From: Flabesymbios commensalis
Lineage: Eukaryota > Annelida > Polychaeta > Terebellida > Flabelligeridae
Assembly: GCA_964017125.1 (NCBI GenBank)
Contig: OZ024908.1
Coordinates: forward strand, 63,129,965-63,193,964
Length of the DNA stretch: 64,000 nucleotides
Direction: 5' to 3'
In this document: positions 12,037-23,302 of the stretch, in pieces
Numbering within the stretch: position 1 is the stretch's first letter
How the letters are laid out: every line of letters begins with the position of its first letter
Position numbers and translations under genes: made by a program
The notes under the pieces: generated by a model
Told to the model about the DNA's origin: nothing
The model's database searches: none
What the model saw: the letters and a program-made list of their open reading frames with translations, nothing else

Positions 12037-12489
12037 AAATAATCCCGCGTAGTGTCCGCTTAAATAATTATTGTAAGTCGAGCTACCGCGTATACATATG
12101 TACATTTTATTTTTGAATATATAAACTCCTGTGAATACGGTTTCTATAGTCAGTTGTACTTCCGCTGCTGGTGAGATCACACCTCCTGAGCGGCCACTGA
12201 TTCATTTGGGCATTTTGCAGCCATTTTGTTCCATTAGCGGTCGAGAATCCTAAATGACCACGAAGCGACATAGTGAAGCCTCAACTTTTCAACTATTCGA
12301 GGCATAGTCTAGCTTTTGTAAAACGCAATTTTTGAATGGTTTTACTGATGAAGCTATGTATACAGTTATGTTCATCGTTTTATGTATCCTTCATATAAAA
12401 TTTGCACAATAACTGTCAAATTAAAGTAAAAATAGTATACCTTCTGAGCCAATTCCTAAGCCAGCAATATTATGGCCATATCAATAAAA

Positions 12490-12672
12490 ACATCTATTCA
12501 TCCATCCATCCATCCATCCATCCATCCACCCATCCATCCATCCATCCATCTATCCATCCATCCATCCATCCATCCATCCATCCATCCATCCATCCATCCA
12601 TCCATCCATTCATCCATCCATCCATCCATCCATCCATCCATCCATCCATCTATCTATCCATCTATCTATTAA
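12490..12672. repeat. (CCAT)n microsatellite
   Basis: About 180 bases of nearly pure four-base repeat, with CTAT variants at the right edge. The Ser-Ile-His-Pro reading frames through it are an artefact of the repeat. Confidence 0.98.
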
Positions 12673-12679
12673 TATAGCT

Positions 12680-13950
12680 GATGATGTTGTGGCATGTTGT
12701 ACTAATTTGACAGCTAAGCATTTTGTGGCTGATGGGTCGAAAATACTCTTTGCCATTTTATATCCTCCAGAAGGACTAAAACTGATTGAAAACATTATTT
12801 ATCACTGACTTTGACAATACATGCTACGTGCGATTGTACTCGAAGATCTATTTTTTATTCCATCAATCTAAAACTTGGTCAGCCCTGGTAGTTTTGAGGA
12901 GACTATGTATAAATAGTATAATAAAACACACCTGTTTAAATCGCTGTGACAGGTGGTTTTGACATTTTCTGACCTTTTTAACTTAACAATTTAAATGTTT
13001 TTTTCTCTTCAAATTGTCCTCATTGAAATGTTTACATTGTGGTAGCAATAAAGTTAAATTGTATTCTGAATTGTCCAAATATGTTATTCTACTCTGCGTT
13101 GCGGGCAAATTGCCCTTTGATAAGGCTACACACGACGTGCTCCTGGATTATTATTTTAGACTTTTGCTACGTACACACATCCAAAGAGTTTAAATGTCAG
13201 TAACGGGCGAACCAAATCTCTTGACATTTGACATTTAGGTTTATCAGCCGTGCGCGAGATAGCACACTGATGCGTTGTGTGAAAGATAAATTGCATTTTC
13301 TTTGAGTAACCTGAATGTTAGAGGAATACTTGCATCATCAAAAATGTAAACGTATATTAAGCCTATGGGTGCAAGAGAGTGACCGTGGACCGGTAACGTG
13401 TTATTTTTTTAAAATAGGATAATTCGTTATAGCGGAAACGCCGAGGGTGGAACCGTGCAAATCGGAAAATACTTTTCTTCGGATTATTGTTGCTTGATAT
13501 ATCTAGATTGATATTAGCATGCATGCGAGAATGGCACCTTTGATCAATTTTAAATATTGCTGAAAGTCCAAAATGACCACCAAAATAATGAAAAAGTCCA
13601 ATTATTCTCATAATTTCGATAGCAGATGGGATGGAAAAATGAAAACAATTTTTTATTACATTTCACATCTGGGGGATGCAATACCAATAGTATTGTGTTT
13701 ACTAATAACAGGAAAAGTCAATGTGTAGGCAACATATGCAAGTGAAAACAGGTTAAGGGGAAACAAACCGTCCCAATTATACACAACCAGTAAGTTATCC
13801 CTATTGATGGATGGCTATACATGTGTTTTGGTATCTGAAACGACATTCTTGTCTGCGGAAATATTTATTCAATACTGTTTTAAGTAACTAAGATAATAAT
13901 CAGGCGGATAGGTGTAACAATTGTGGGTTTATACAATAGACGCATGGAAT
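12680..13950. other. Unassigned sequence
   Basis: No gene or repeat is recognised in this stretch. Confidence 0.4.
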
Positions 13951-13958
13951 TTTCAGCA

Positions 13959-14310
13959 TGTGTAGACAATGTGCCTAAATTTATAGCTATGGGGCCAGTT
14001 GAGATAATGTCCATGTAAGCCTTGGCAGCCATTATTCAAAATGGCTGCCAAAAGAACACTGCGGACCAATAGTATGTTGTATAAAGAGACACAATCAATG
14101 ATTATTAAATGATTCAACCCATCCAAGTAGTAGAGAATGTGCCTAAGACAATTTATTTATAGCTATGGGGCCAGTCGTAATAATGTATCTGTGAGCCTTG
14201 GCGGCCATTTTTCAAAATGGCTGCTAAAAGGACACTGCGGTCGCATAGTATTTTGCGTAATAAAACACAATAAACTGTGTTTGAATAATTCAACTCATCC
14301 AAATAGGACC
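13959..14310. repeat. 176-bp tandem duplication with a GGCAGCCATT hairpin in each unit
   Basis: The hairpin TTGGCAGCCATTATTCAAAA plus TGGCTGCCAA at 14,022-14,051 recurs at 14,198-14,227 (176 bp on) inside a longer repeat that begins AATGTGCCTAA and includes TATAGCTATGGGGCCAGT. The units are diverged by perhaps 15-20 per cent. It is non-coding. Confidence 0.85.
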
Positions 14311-14389
14311 CTTTAATGATATAACATACACCAGAAGCTGAACCTTAAGTGAGGCTATCTGGTGGCCATACTGTACTTAAATGTGTTGC

Positions 14390-17361
14390 AAATAGTCACT
14401 GATCTTCAGGCTATCTGCGGGGGCTTTACGCATCACAGTCTTGTCCATTGCACTCTGACACAAGGAAGTGAATTTCAGTGCTGCTTTATTGCACTTGCAT
14501 CGTCCTTTGCAGCATTTTTTGCAGCCACAAAAAAAAGTTCCCTGTCAAAGTGGACCACAGCAGCTTCCAGCTGGGTGGCTCAGCCCAACCCCATTTATTA
14601 GCAGATGGTAGCTTTTGAGCAACTGCAGTTGCCTGGTCCCAGCAAGCCCCCCCCCCCCCCCCAGTAGACGTATACTTGATGTGATGCACCAAGGCACCTC
14701 TTGTTGGTGTTATGGCATCCATCGGTCTCTCCTTCTCCTTTCGAGCTTCATCTATGTTGGTAAAGTCGCTGGTACGTCATACCGCAAAATGGTGAAGCGT
14801 TTAAGCACGGCAACATCGTTATGTTGGCTTGGCCTGAGAGCCAGGAAAGTTGGAGTAGCATCTTTGAATACTTTCCAGGTTTCCCATGCCAACTTATTTC
14901 CCTTCGTACCAAAGGATGATACCTGTCCCAAAAGCCACCTGGATGTCCATATCCACTGTTGCTGCCACGGTCAAGACAATCACGTCTGTGTCTGCTGTCC
15001 GCAGCATCATCTTCTTGTAACCCACATTGACAGCATTTTCCAAGTGCAGAATCATTCGGCTGTCAGCCTTTTCATGGTTGCACGGGACCAGTAAGCCAAA
15101 GTGTCGGGGGGGGGGGGAGCAATTGCAAATGGCATCCTGACCATTTGTGGTGACTACTTGCTTCTCGGTTTCCAGGTGTATTGCCAAGAAGGTAAACAAT
15201 TTTGCTGCTTTGTTGGCATCGATAGGCAGAAACTGCTGCCAGTTTCCTGGGAGATTGGTGGAGCTGATCCCAGACCACGTCAACCCGACTGGCATATTGC
15301 AGTTGGGCGTGGACATAGGGTAGGAATATCTTCATTGCATAATCATTAAAAGTTTTAACCATCATGTGATTTGAGAAAGTTGACAACCACTGCTCCATCG
15401 AGGATTATGACATAAGCTTCACATCTGGCTGCAGCACAGTTGCTCTCTAGGCAGCCCCAGAGATCTGCCTTGGTTCTTGATCTGAGCTTGCCAAGGTGAG
15501 ATACAGCTGGGAGACACGCCTGATTTTCATGTTGGAAAGATTGCCATCTCGTAACAGACAGGCGATATACAGCCGCGAAAATAGGCAGCAGTCACTCTTC
15601 AAAGATGAAACTCTCTTTGAGAGGGTCGACTTAAAAGTGACAACTTGTGTTGTCTTTATGTGTTCAGCGATGGAAGTTGTTTTCTCCACCAAACGATCAG
15701 TCATGAAAGTCTGATACCGTCTCAGCCTGGTGCAAAGAAGATTCCACAGTTTGGTCAACGATTGCCCTGGTGTCAAGGCTCAGGAGATCAGTAGTCTCAT
15801 CCAGAAATGGGTTGCCCATCCCTTCTGTGACATCAACCAGCTCCTTGACCTGCTTTCCAAAAGTCATCTGAAAAATCTTGGTCTGCTCATGGTGGCTGGC
15901 ATCCAGAGGCTTGTTGTGTTTTCTCTCCAGGATGTCTCAAACTCACTAGTTCAGGACCAGCGACCACCCAGTGTCTAAGAGCCTCGGGGGCTTGAGTAAG
16001 TCCAACAGCACCGCCATCACTTTTATGGCGGCATTGTTCTGCTCATGTGCCTGGTCCAGAGCCATGGAGGAGAACACCCTGCTGATTTTGTGAACAGCAA
16101 AGTTTCCATATATGAACCTCATGAACCCCATGGCTTCTGTGTGGATTGTACTTAGACTGAGCATGTCTCGAAATGGACTGGCCCCCATCTTGCGTAGTTG
16201 GTATTGTTCGAACTGAATAACTATGGGGTTAGCTTGGTGAGGCAGTTCAGATCAAAGTTTGCCTCATGCATAGATCTGACGAAGGTAAAGGCGAGAAGCT
16301 CAAGTTGGAGAGCTGTGTGCCAGAAATAGAACTGTGGAATGTCCCGATTTTTCCGGACACACGTGTCATCAAACGTTTCTGCTTGGCATTGTGGTTTTAG
16401 GAACTCCTGGCATAAGACCTTTTGAGTAGGATGTACAGGCTGCTTGCTGTAACTTGGTGTGTATACCTGGTTGTTGTGATATAAGAGGCCTTTAAAAAGG
16501 GATATGATGTGCCTTCAGATGCCACCTCGGCATTGACAACCAACCAATGTCTTCTAGCCAGCGCCAGCTCCTTGAATGCTGCCATGACGATGTGCAATCC
16601 TCCCAGAATGACGACCAAGTGATTTTCGCCATGAATTGCTGGATATGTTTGGCAATGGCAAAGAGTGGCTGTTCAGCGGTGACCACTGGTACTTGGCCAG
16701 GATTAAGCTGTTGTATAGCTTGGTGGATCACGTCCATGGCATTTCGTATCATGGTAACAGACTTGGAGTCATCAGGGAAGAGAGGCGGGAGTGCTGTAAT
16801 AGCAAGGAGCACTCTGGCACTGGCTGCTGAGTTGCATTGTAGGATAATTATGTCTTCAGCCATCTGAACATGGAAAAGGAAAAACAATTATAAAAACGTT
16901 GTACAGATTTTTCAGTTACACTAAATTCAGAAAAGGCAGACATGTTTTGTCGATGCTTTCTGTGTAGCTCTTTGTCGAATATACTTCTTGGAAGCACATG
17001 AACTGGGCTCACAGGCTTTCAAAGAATGTCTTTTGTTTTGCTCGTTCTGGCGTTGACTTGTGAAATTTCGCTTTTGCAGGTTTGTGCCACTTGGCCAAGT
17101 AACATAGTGGCTTCAATGCATTTTCCTTCATCGATGCGCCTAATATCAATTGACATGGGCATAGCCTGCAACTTATTGAAGGTTTGTTGAAAGGTTTGTC
17201 GAGTACCGTTGATCAACATTGACATCAGTCCGATTTTTTGGGGAAGGGCACTGCATTGACTTGGGAGTTGATGTCTGGCAAAGACAGCATATTGTCCAGT
17301 CAGTTATGGGCTGTGTTTCCCTTAAACTACCATCACCACATATTAAATGAATAGAGTAGTC
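14390..17361 (-). pseudogene. Long decayed member of KADSR / TADTDVIV (HEEADTR) multicopy family (subfamily 2)
   Basis: Minus-strand blocks appear in family order: DWTICCLCQTST (17,266-17,301), IDIRRIDEGKCIEATML (about 17,106-17,150), SVTMIRNAMDVI (about 16,730-16,760), LNPGQVPVVTAEQPLFAIAK (about 16,650-16,707), VVILGGLHIVMAAF (about 16,574-16,615), HQVTASSLYILLKR (about 16,420-16,460), LDQAHEQNN (16,033-16,059), SLKSDCCLFSRLYIAC (about 15,558-15,605), TFNDYAMKIFLPYVHAQLQ and RVDVVWD (15,267-15,353), LPGNWQQFLPIDANK (about 15,209-15,253), NHEKADSRMILH (15,044-15,079), RTADTDVIVL (14,972-15,001), VAFGTG, and a Cys-rich tail CGCKKCCKGRCKC (about 14,490-14,530). A polypyrimidine-CAG sequence before codon ATG-GCT near 16,861, and another near 17,361, look like splice acceptors, so the ancestor probably had introns. 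Roughly 3 kb, spread over several frames, non-functional. The function of the family is unknown to me; the acidic pairs may be a PIN/FEN-like nuclease site (inference). Confidence 0.75.
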
Positions 17362-17399
17362 CTGGAAAGATAAAAAAAAAATTGTGTTAATTTATTGTT

Positions 17400-18270
17400 A
17401 AAATGTAAGTGACCACCTGGAACGACCAGATGTCCTTCCAACATGTGTATGCTAAGTCACCAAACGCTTCCTCCATTCCGCCTACATCACGTCTGAAATA
17501 CACACATTTTACTACAGTACTATATCAATAGCAATCTGTATTTTGCGACATCATAATATAATATAATATAGTATGGCTGAGTAAGCTTTCTTATAGCCAA
17601 TAATATAACTACAAATACAGTGATGCTCTCAAAAACATCAGCACAAAGTTGGTTATGGTGATAATGGTAGTTTGTGACTGTTTGCGAAGCCATTGTGCTC
17701 AGTTAGTTAATGTTGCATGTATCCAGGGGCGCAAACACCCACGTAGACTGTTTGTAACATGCTGTGGTAGTTTAAAGTTACATAATAAGGCAGTGCAAGG
17801 CCAATAACTGCCTTGCATTGCCTTAGTAGTTTAAGTCTCCCGTGTCGCAAGTGCGTATTGGACGCAGTTTTAAAAAAGGGCTGTCAACACTTACACAGGT
17901 CTTTTCTTCCTGTGGCCCCACAGCTGAAAAGTTTGTCAGGAACATAGTCTAGACATGTACTAAATTTCATGCTTCTATGTATAAACCCACAATTGTTTGC
18001 TATATTTCACATATCTGCCTGATTGCCGTTGTGAATTTAAAGTTCATCATTACTGTCATCTACATCTTGTTCGCCACCATCATGTTTAGTGTTTTCTTTG
18101 TAACACTTGCCGTGTTGAGCATCAAAGTGACAGAATGATGTGCAAGATAAGGTGGCAGTTCTAGAGCTGCACAGTTCTTTGAGGAAATAGCTCCCAAAAT
18201 TGGTGACAACAACATATTACTCCATCTCCCTCAGCTCGCAACTTTGGTGCCATTTTTAATGAATATTTGA
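17400..18270. other. Unassigned sequence
   Basis: No gene is recognised. The passage at 17,940-18,030 resembles the first 110 bases of the window and is probably part of a dispersed repeat. Confidence 0.35.
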
Positions 18271-18279
18271 CTATGGAGG

Positions 18280-18470
18280 CCGTGTAACAGAGCTGTTAGT
18301 GCCTTCTACACCACCTAGAACACTGCGCTCGAGCTAAGACTGAGTAGCTTATTGGTAGTCCAAAAGCCAAAAGTACTTACTTAAAAAAACGGAGATTCAC
18401 AACTGCGGCTCCAGCACTCTGGAACAGTTTGGGGAGCCAGATCCGTCTGCAGTAAACACTTACGTCTTTT
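18280..18470 (+). mobile_element. CR1/L2-like LINE 3' scrap
   Basis: Plus-strand reading gives PPRTLRSS, then VVPKAKSTYLKKRRFTTAAP and ALWNSLGSQIRLQ. This is the C-terminal part of a CR1/L2-type reverse transcriptase (compare FAVAAPFTWNSLP in the minus-strand copy at 10.5 kb). It is interrupted by at least one frame change before the Pro-Lys, and a stop follows the last residues. Only about 60 codons remain. Confidence 0.7.
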
Positions 18471-18666
18471 ACATGCTTGCCAACAAATTTGGCGGGACAG
18501 TCCTGATTTTTCGCCACGGTTCCCGTTTTCGAATCACCCAGAAAATATCGCGAATTTTACTACTTGTCTCTATTTTCACAAAGACTAAACCCTATTAATA
18601 TACTAAGTTGATTGTTCTTGAGTTTAGTACAGTTAGATAATAACTAAGTGTAGTAATTTTTTTAAA

Positions 18667-18766
18667 CCCTTTCACCACTGGCAGTGATGTCCCCTAGAGT
18701 ATTGGGCCCTAATGTATGACTTCATATAATTAGGCCGTCGTGGCGACGGCCAACGTACTGAAAGGG
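18667..18766. mobile_element. Possible 100-bp MITE
   Basis: It has CCCTTTCA at the left and TGAAAGGG at the right, with an inner palindrome GGCCGTCGTGGCGACGGCC. The ends resemble the CCCTTTnA termini of the TTAA elements, but flanking TTAA is absent. Confidence 0.4.
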
Positions 18767-19049
18767 TAGTCATGTTTTTATCCACATTCTGACCAGATTT
18801 TTATGTAAATATTCTTGCCCTAAAAATGCATCCAGAAAAAATAATAATAAAAAATCCCGGGTGCACGCCACCGTTTTCCACCAGTCGCTCTGGCACAGTT
18901 GGTCAGTGATTCACGTATGCGGTTTTGGGGAATAGCCTTGCCGACCAGAATGATGTCCTTCTTTGGATTTCTTAAATGGTGGCAAGTATGCTTTTAGAAG
19001 GTCGTTAAAACCTCATGCAGTAATTGACTTTTTATTCTCTCTTTCGAAT

Positions 19050-19290
19050 ATTCAGCGCTCTGAACAGCTTCCAGTTGGATACATGCGCTATATAAGATTT
19101 CATTCATTCATTCATTCATTCATTCATTCATTCATTCATTCATACATTCATTCATTCATTCATTCATTCATTCATTCATTCATTCATTCATTCATTCATT
19201 CATTCATTCATTCATTCATTCATTCATTCATTCTTTCATTCATTCATTCATTCATTCATTCATTCATTCATTCATTCATTCATTCATTCA
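19050..19290 (+). repeat. LINE/SINE tail running into a (ATTC)n microsatellite
   Basis: GCGCTATATAAGATTT at 19,086-19,101 is the same kind of terminal word seen at the 3' end of the SINE at 21,198-21,592 (GCGCTATATAAG). It is followed by about 190 bases of ATTC repeat with three or four variant units. I infer a retroposon tail that has expanded. Confidence 0.8.
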
Positions 19291-19521
19291 AGCATGAAAT
19301 GTTGATGTCAAGGTACAACACGAATCAAACGGGATTGTGGGGATGGCCCAGAATTATCGTGATGTATAAATATATTCAATTGATTTAATTTTTCATAGCT
19401 TTCTTGTTTAAATCTTAGAAAGTCTGGAAGAAAAAGGGTATGTTTCCAGAAAGTGGAGCATCATTTGGCACGATGTGTTAGAGCAGTTCCTTATAAAAAA
19501 ATGGCTCAGTCAGGGTAAATG

Positions 19522-19800
19522 GTGAAAAACGCGTTTGTCAAAATGCTGGTCATTTAGCTCAAAGCCGCATATAAAAACAATATTAACCTTTTATAGTGTT
19601 CAAATATATTATTATCTCGTTCAATTCTCATTAACTTTATATTGTTTTTCTTGCATTTTACCCCCATTTCATCCGAGATTGATAAGTATATCAATGTTCA
19701 TTACAAATGATGTAGACACTAATACTATCGAAGTAGGGTCTTAGTATTAGAACTATTTCATATGCGGCTTTGAGCTAAATGGTCGTTGAAAAACGCTGCT
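19522..19800. mobile_element. Short inverted-repeat element
   Basis: The left arm (19,522-19,572) holds TCATTTAGCTCAAAGCCGCA and the right arm (19,759-19,800) holds the reverse, TGCGGCTTTGAGCTAAATGG. GTGAAAAACGCGTTT and AAAACGCTGCT lie at the outer edges. It is about 280 bp and non-coding. Confidence 0.65.
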
Positions 19801-20551
19801 GCAAGTAGTTAGTTGAAAACGATTATGATTATGATTATAAATCAACCACAAACTGTTTTCAATATTTAGCAGCATCTCGACGACGCTGAGCTGTAACTTA
19901 AAGCGGCATTGGCCAAAGTCTCGTCTTTGAATGGTGTCAAAGCAGGAATACCAGTATGAATGATTGTCTTCAATAAATTCTGGCTTAATGTTGAGTGAAC
20001 GTTGTAGATTGTGGGCTAATAATAAAACAACATTTGACCGATTATGTTTTTTCTCAGATTATCTATATTGATTAGATATTGGATCCATTCTCCGATGTCC
20101 CGTTTAGAACATTTTTCGTCTCAGCTGACCGGTAAACAGGAATCCCATAATCATCACAGTCCTACTCTCTGCTTTCTTTTCTGTCGTCTGTCAAAAGTTA
20201 AGCCTAATTCTGTGATACTCCATAGCCTTGACCACCAATATTTTCATCGGCCCAGCTAATACTAATACAATGAAGTAATAGTGAGGGGGTCTGATATAAC
20301 ATTATTTTCACCGAGTAGCCCAGTTAGCCATTCGAAATGATTTTCGATCACTGCGTTTCCCAGAAAAGTAGGTATGTGTTATATTCAGGGTGGGTCAGTC
20401 ACATAATAATGACGTATTGATGGCTGAATGCGAAATGGAACAAATCGATGAAAAGGAATTGTTTAGTTACATCTTGAAAACAATGTTATGTAAGCCCCCC
20501 CCCCCCCCCATACTTCATTTTCTTTGATTAGAACACTATCAGGACGAGAAC
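19801..20551. other. Unassigned sequence
   Basis: No gene is recognised. There is a poly-C tract at about 20,496-20,510. Confidence 0.4.
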
Positions 20552-20660
20552 CCCAGCAAACACAAAACATTTGTCTAACATTTATACAAAGTCGGCCCAA
20601 CGTTTTCGACGTTGGTCCAACTTTGTATAAATGTCATACAAATGTGTTGTGTTTGCTGGG
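20552..20660. mobile_element. CCCAGCAAACAC MITE, near-complete copy
   Basis: It is a near-perfect palindrome of 109 bp, from CCCAGCAAACACAAAACATT to TGTTGTGTTTGCTGGG, with centre CAACGTTTTCGACGTTGG. It is the best example of the short form of the family. Confidence 0.9.
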
Positions 20661-21197
20661 ACTGTAGATACAGTAACACCCACGGACCGACTGTCTCCTT
20701 GTTATGGCTTGTAAGACAATCTCCGAAAACTTGGACAAGCAATTATTTTGGTAGCGTGCCTTCTACGAGCGAATTAAATCAGACGAATACAATGCGGATA
20801 TCAAAAACTCATCACCAATTCATCTACAAGCAATCATAAGCCTACTCATATGGTATATACATAATGTCACGGCTCACTCACGGTTCAAAATGAATGCAAG
20901 AGCGATAATTATTATCACCAAGAATATAACTAATAATTCTTATAATAAGACGTGCAGACGTGGGAATCACACTTATACAAGACAATCTGTACACTGGGAC
21001 ACAGAGGGTGTAGGTTTATAAAGAAAGTCCTGGCTTATCAATTGTAATAAACACTTCAATAGTTCAATGTAGTCCCACTGAAATTCTAATATTCGGGTCA
21101 CACGACCCATATAATTGGGTCACCTGAGCACAGGTTCAATTATTTGATCATAAGCTAAGATCCTGCTGGTGTCTGCGGACAAATCTTACAATAGAGA

Positions 21198-21592
21198 GGG
21201 ACGTGGCGTAATGGCTAGAGCGCGGAGCTTTGCCAATGTCACTGCCTGCCGTGCGGTTTCGAATCCCGCTTGGTGCAGGATTTTCAGAGAAATATCATGT
21301 TTCTCCCCTCTTAATATTGGGACATCATTTCGATGTTGTGTCCTTAGGCAAGGCACTTTACCCTCACATGCTTCACTTGACTCAGGTGTAAATGAGTACC
21401 TGGTAGGACAGAGATGGCAATGTGTGCGACTAGTTCCTAGCGCCGAAATGGCTGCAAGTGCTGTATGCTCCAAAAAGGGAGTTGAAATGGTACACGAATG
21501 AACAGGTCCAGTGACCAGGGGTAATACGTGTGAAGCGCACAGAGCATTGTATGTGCGCTATATAAGAACTCACCATTATTATTATTATTAAT
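21198..21592 (+). mobile_element. tRNA-derived SINE
   Basis: It has a tRNA-like head with an A box (GTGGCGTAATGGCTAGAGCG) and a B box (GGTTTCGAATCCCG, 21,255-21,268). A central part follows with GTCCTTAGGCAAGGCACTTT and CAGGTGTAAATGAGTACCTG, a core I remember as shared by SINEs of many invertebrates; I am not sure of the published domain name. The tail GCGCTATATAAGAACTCACC runs into (ATT)n. The polymerase III promoter lies in the head. It looks nearly full-length. No clear target duplication was found. Confidence 0.85.
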
Positions 21593-21769
21593 ACAAAATA
21601 TTCTGATTTTTTTCACCCCCCCCCCTCCTCAGGAATTCAGCGGCGGGAATGCAAGTGTGCGCAGGAGTTCAACGTTAAAAGGGTTAATATAATACGAATT
21701 TTGTACATCAAGGGTTAACAGTGTTTAACCCTTTCAAACCCAAATTTACCATCTTCATCAACTATTATA

Positions 21770-22330
21770 TTATGTATACTAAATCCAGTAAGTTGTGTCA
21801 GCTCTGTTCAATGTACAGTCGACTATGTCATGAGCACGTATTGTTTGAATGTCCAGCACTTGTCAATGAGCGTGTCAAGCGCTGGACACGTGTCATCGAA
21901 TCTATGCCTGCAGCTTTGATATCGTCAATCGAATGTATGAATACAAGTGAAAAGTTAGTTTTTATTCTGAGTGGATTGAAATGTGAATATGTGAGTGAAT
22001 GGAGAGATATATATGAGGAGATTGTAAATTTTATTTTTTATATGAATCATGAATTCAGGCAATTAGCAGTGACTATATATAATAATACGTAAACGTTTGT
22101 TTTTTTCATCTTATAAAAATAATTATTCAATATGAGACCTAGTATTATTCTCAATAGTATGTATTAAAGTTCACTGTAAATATGACTTGTATTGTATAAT
22201 ACCTGATGTTATTTCTTAAATTCCTCATTATGAGTGTGTTGAATGTTAAACTTTAAACCTTTGTACCTGTATTTTTGCATGCATGCTCTCCAAAGTGGAG
22301 GTTAATAAACACATACATACATACATACAA
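21770..22330 (+). mobile_element. LINE 3' end with C-terminal zinc-knuckle domain
   Basis: The open stretch from about 21,770 to the stop at 22,090 reads KLCQLCSMYSRLCHEHVLFE, CPALVNERVKRW and then about 60 further residues. CxxC....HxLFxCPAL.xxR is the C-terminal knuckle found after the reverse transcriptase of many non-LTR retrotransposons. A 3' UTR follows, with AATAAA near 22,303 directly before a short (ACAT)n tail at 22,307-22,330, as expected of a LINE end. The 5' part is absent. I cannot name the clade. Confidence 0.65.
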
Positions 22331-22331
22331 G

Positions 22332-22525
22332 GCGCGAATTGCTGTCGCAATTCTCGACTTGTAGTGGATGAAAATGAATGAAATGCGTGGCAAATGAAAA
22401 AAAACATGGTTACTATTAAAACAGTTCCATGAAAAAGTTCATTCTAAAGCCCCTAGTTGTTAAAAAATTCTCATTTTTTTATTTTTCAGAAAAGATGTTT
22501 TAGTGCATCGTGAGGGTTTAAAGGG
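22332..22525 (-). mobile_element. Half of a TTAA-flanked non-autonomous element
   Basis: It is the inverted relative of 1,308-1,503. It starts at the inner palindrome (GAATTGCTGTCGCAATTC) and ends GCATCGTGAGGGTTTAAAGG plus G, followed by TTAA at 22,526-22,529. The other half is missing: the LINE tail abuts it directly, at the point where the palindrome centre begins. Confidence 0.6.
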
Positions 22526-22529
22526 TTAA

Positions 22530-23302
22530 TATGTTGTGAGTGGTATTTATCGAGCAAATGGGAAATTGTGTACAGGGCGGTAGACATTAAATACCTAATG
22601 TGAGGGGGTTATTTAGTAAGGAATCCCTTTGTTTTCCACCAGAACATGTGTCCTCATTCCCACAATGTGACGCATTCAGTCCGTTGCTCGATCATTGTCT
22701 TAGGATTTACGGTTCTCAGAAATGTCATGCTCAGTGCGTTAGCATTGTGTCGGTATTTGTCGGTATATAATAATTATCAAGTTTCCATTTTTACATTATT
22801 TAAATATATTATGATGTTAGATCATAATGATATTATAGGCTATATATGCCTGAGCATGTACATAGCCTACGTGATAATAATACGCATGTCTGCGATACTT
22901 ATCTACAATATTATTGTAGTAGCCTAGGCTTTCTACTAGAAGTACGTACGTAGTAATCAATATCATACATCTCTGATTCAAGTACAAGTCAAAATATATA
23001 AAGTATAATATATAAATATATAGGTATACAATACATATATTATTTATTTTAGTTACATCGAAATTACCACTAATGGTTGTATTCAGCAAAATGTTCACTC
23101 TATACGTTATCTGATTAGGCTTAATCATTGCTGGGTGGTTATAAATACGACTTTCCTGTATTATGCAAAATGTCAACATTACAATGGGACGCGACTATGA
23201 AGCATAGTATTTCACTGTATCTTTCTTCTAAGCGCGGCATGGACGTAGAACAATTTGACAGGTTTCTTCCAGGAAATGATCACTTACAGTAGGCATGCCA
23301 AT
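22530..23302. other. Unassigned AT-rich sequence
   Basis: No gene is recognised. Confidence 0.4.

Noticed and set aside
12402-12677. 91-residue and 66-residue Ser-Ile-His-Pro repeat proteins
   Set aside because: They are translations of the (CCAT)n microsatellite and are open in every frame for that reason only.
14615-15094. 159-residue plus-strand frame
   Set aside because: It is the reverse side of the decayed multicopy-family gene, whose minus-strand reading has recognisable blocks.
18963-19388. 141-residue frame with a long Phe-Ile-His-Ser repeat
   Set aside because: It runs through the (ATTC)n tract after a retroposon tail; the non-repeat parts look like nothing known.
21169-21501. 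110-residue frame on plus and 95-residue frame on minus
   Set aside because: Both lie within the tRNA-derived SINE.
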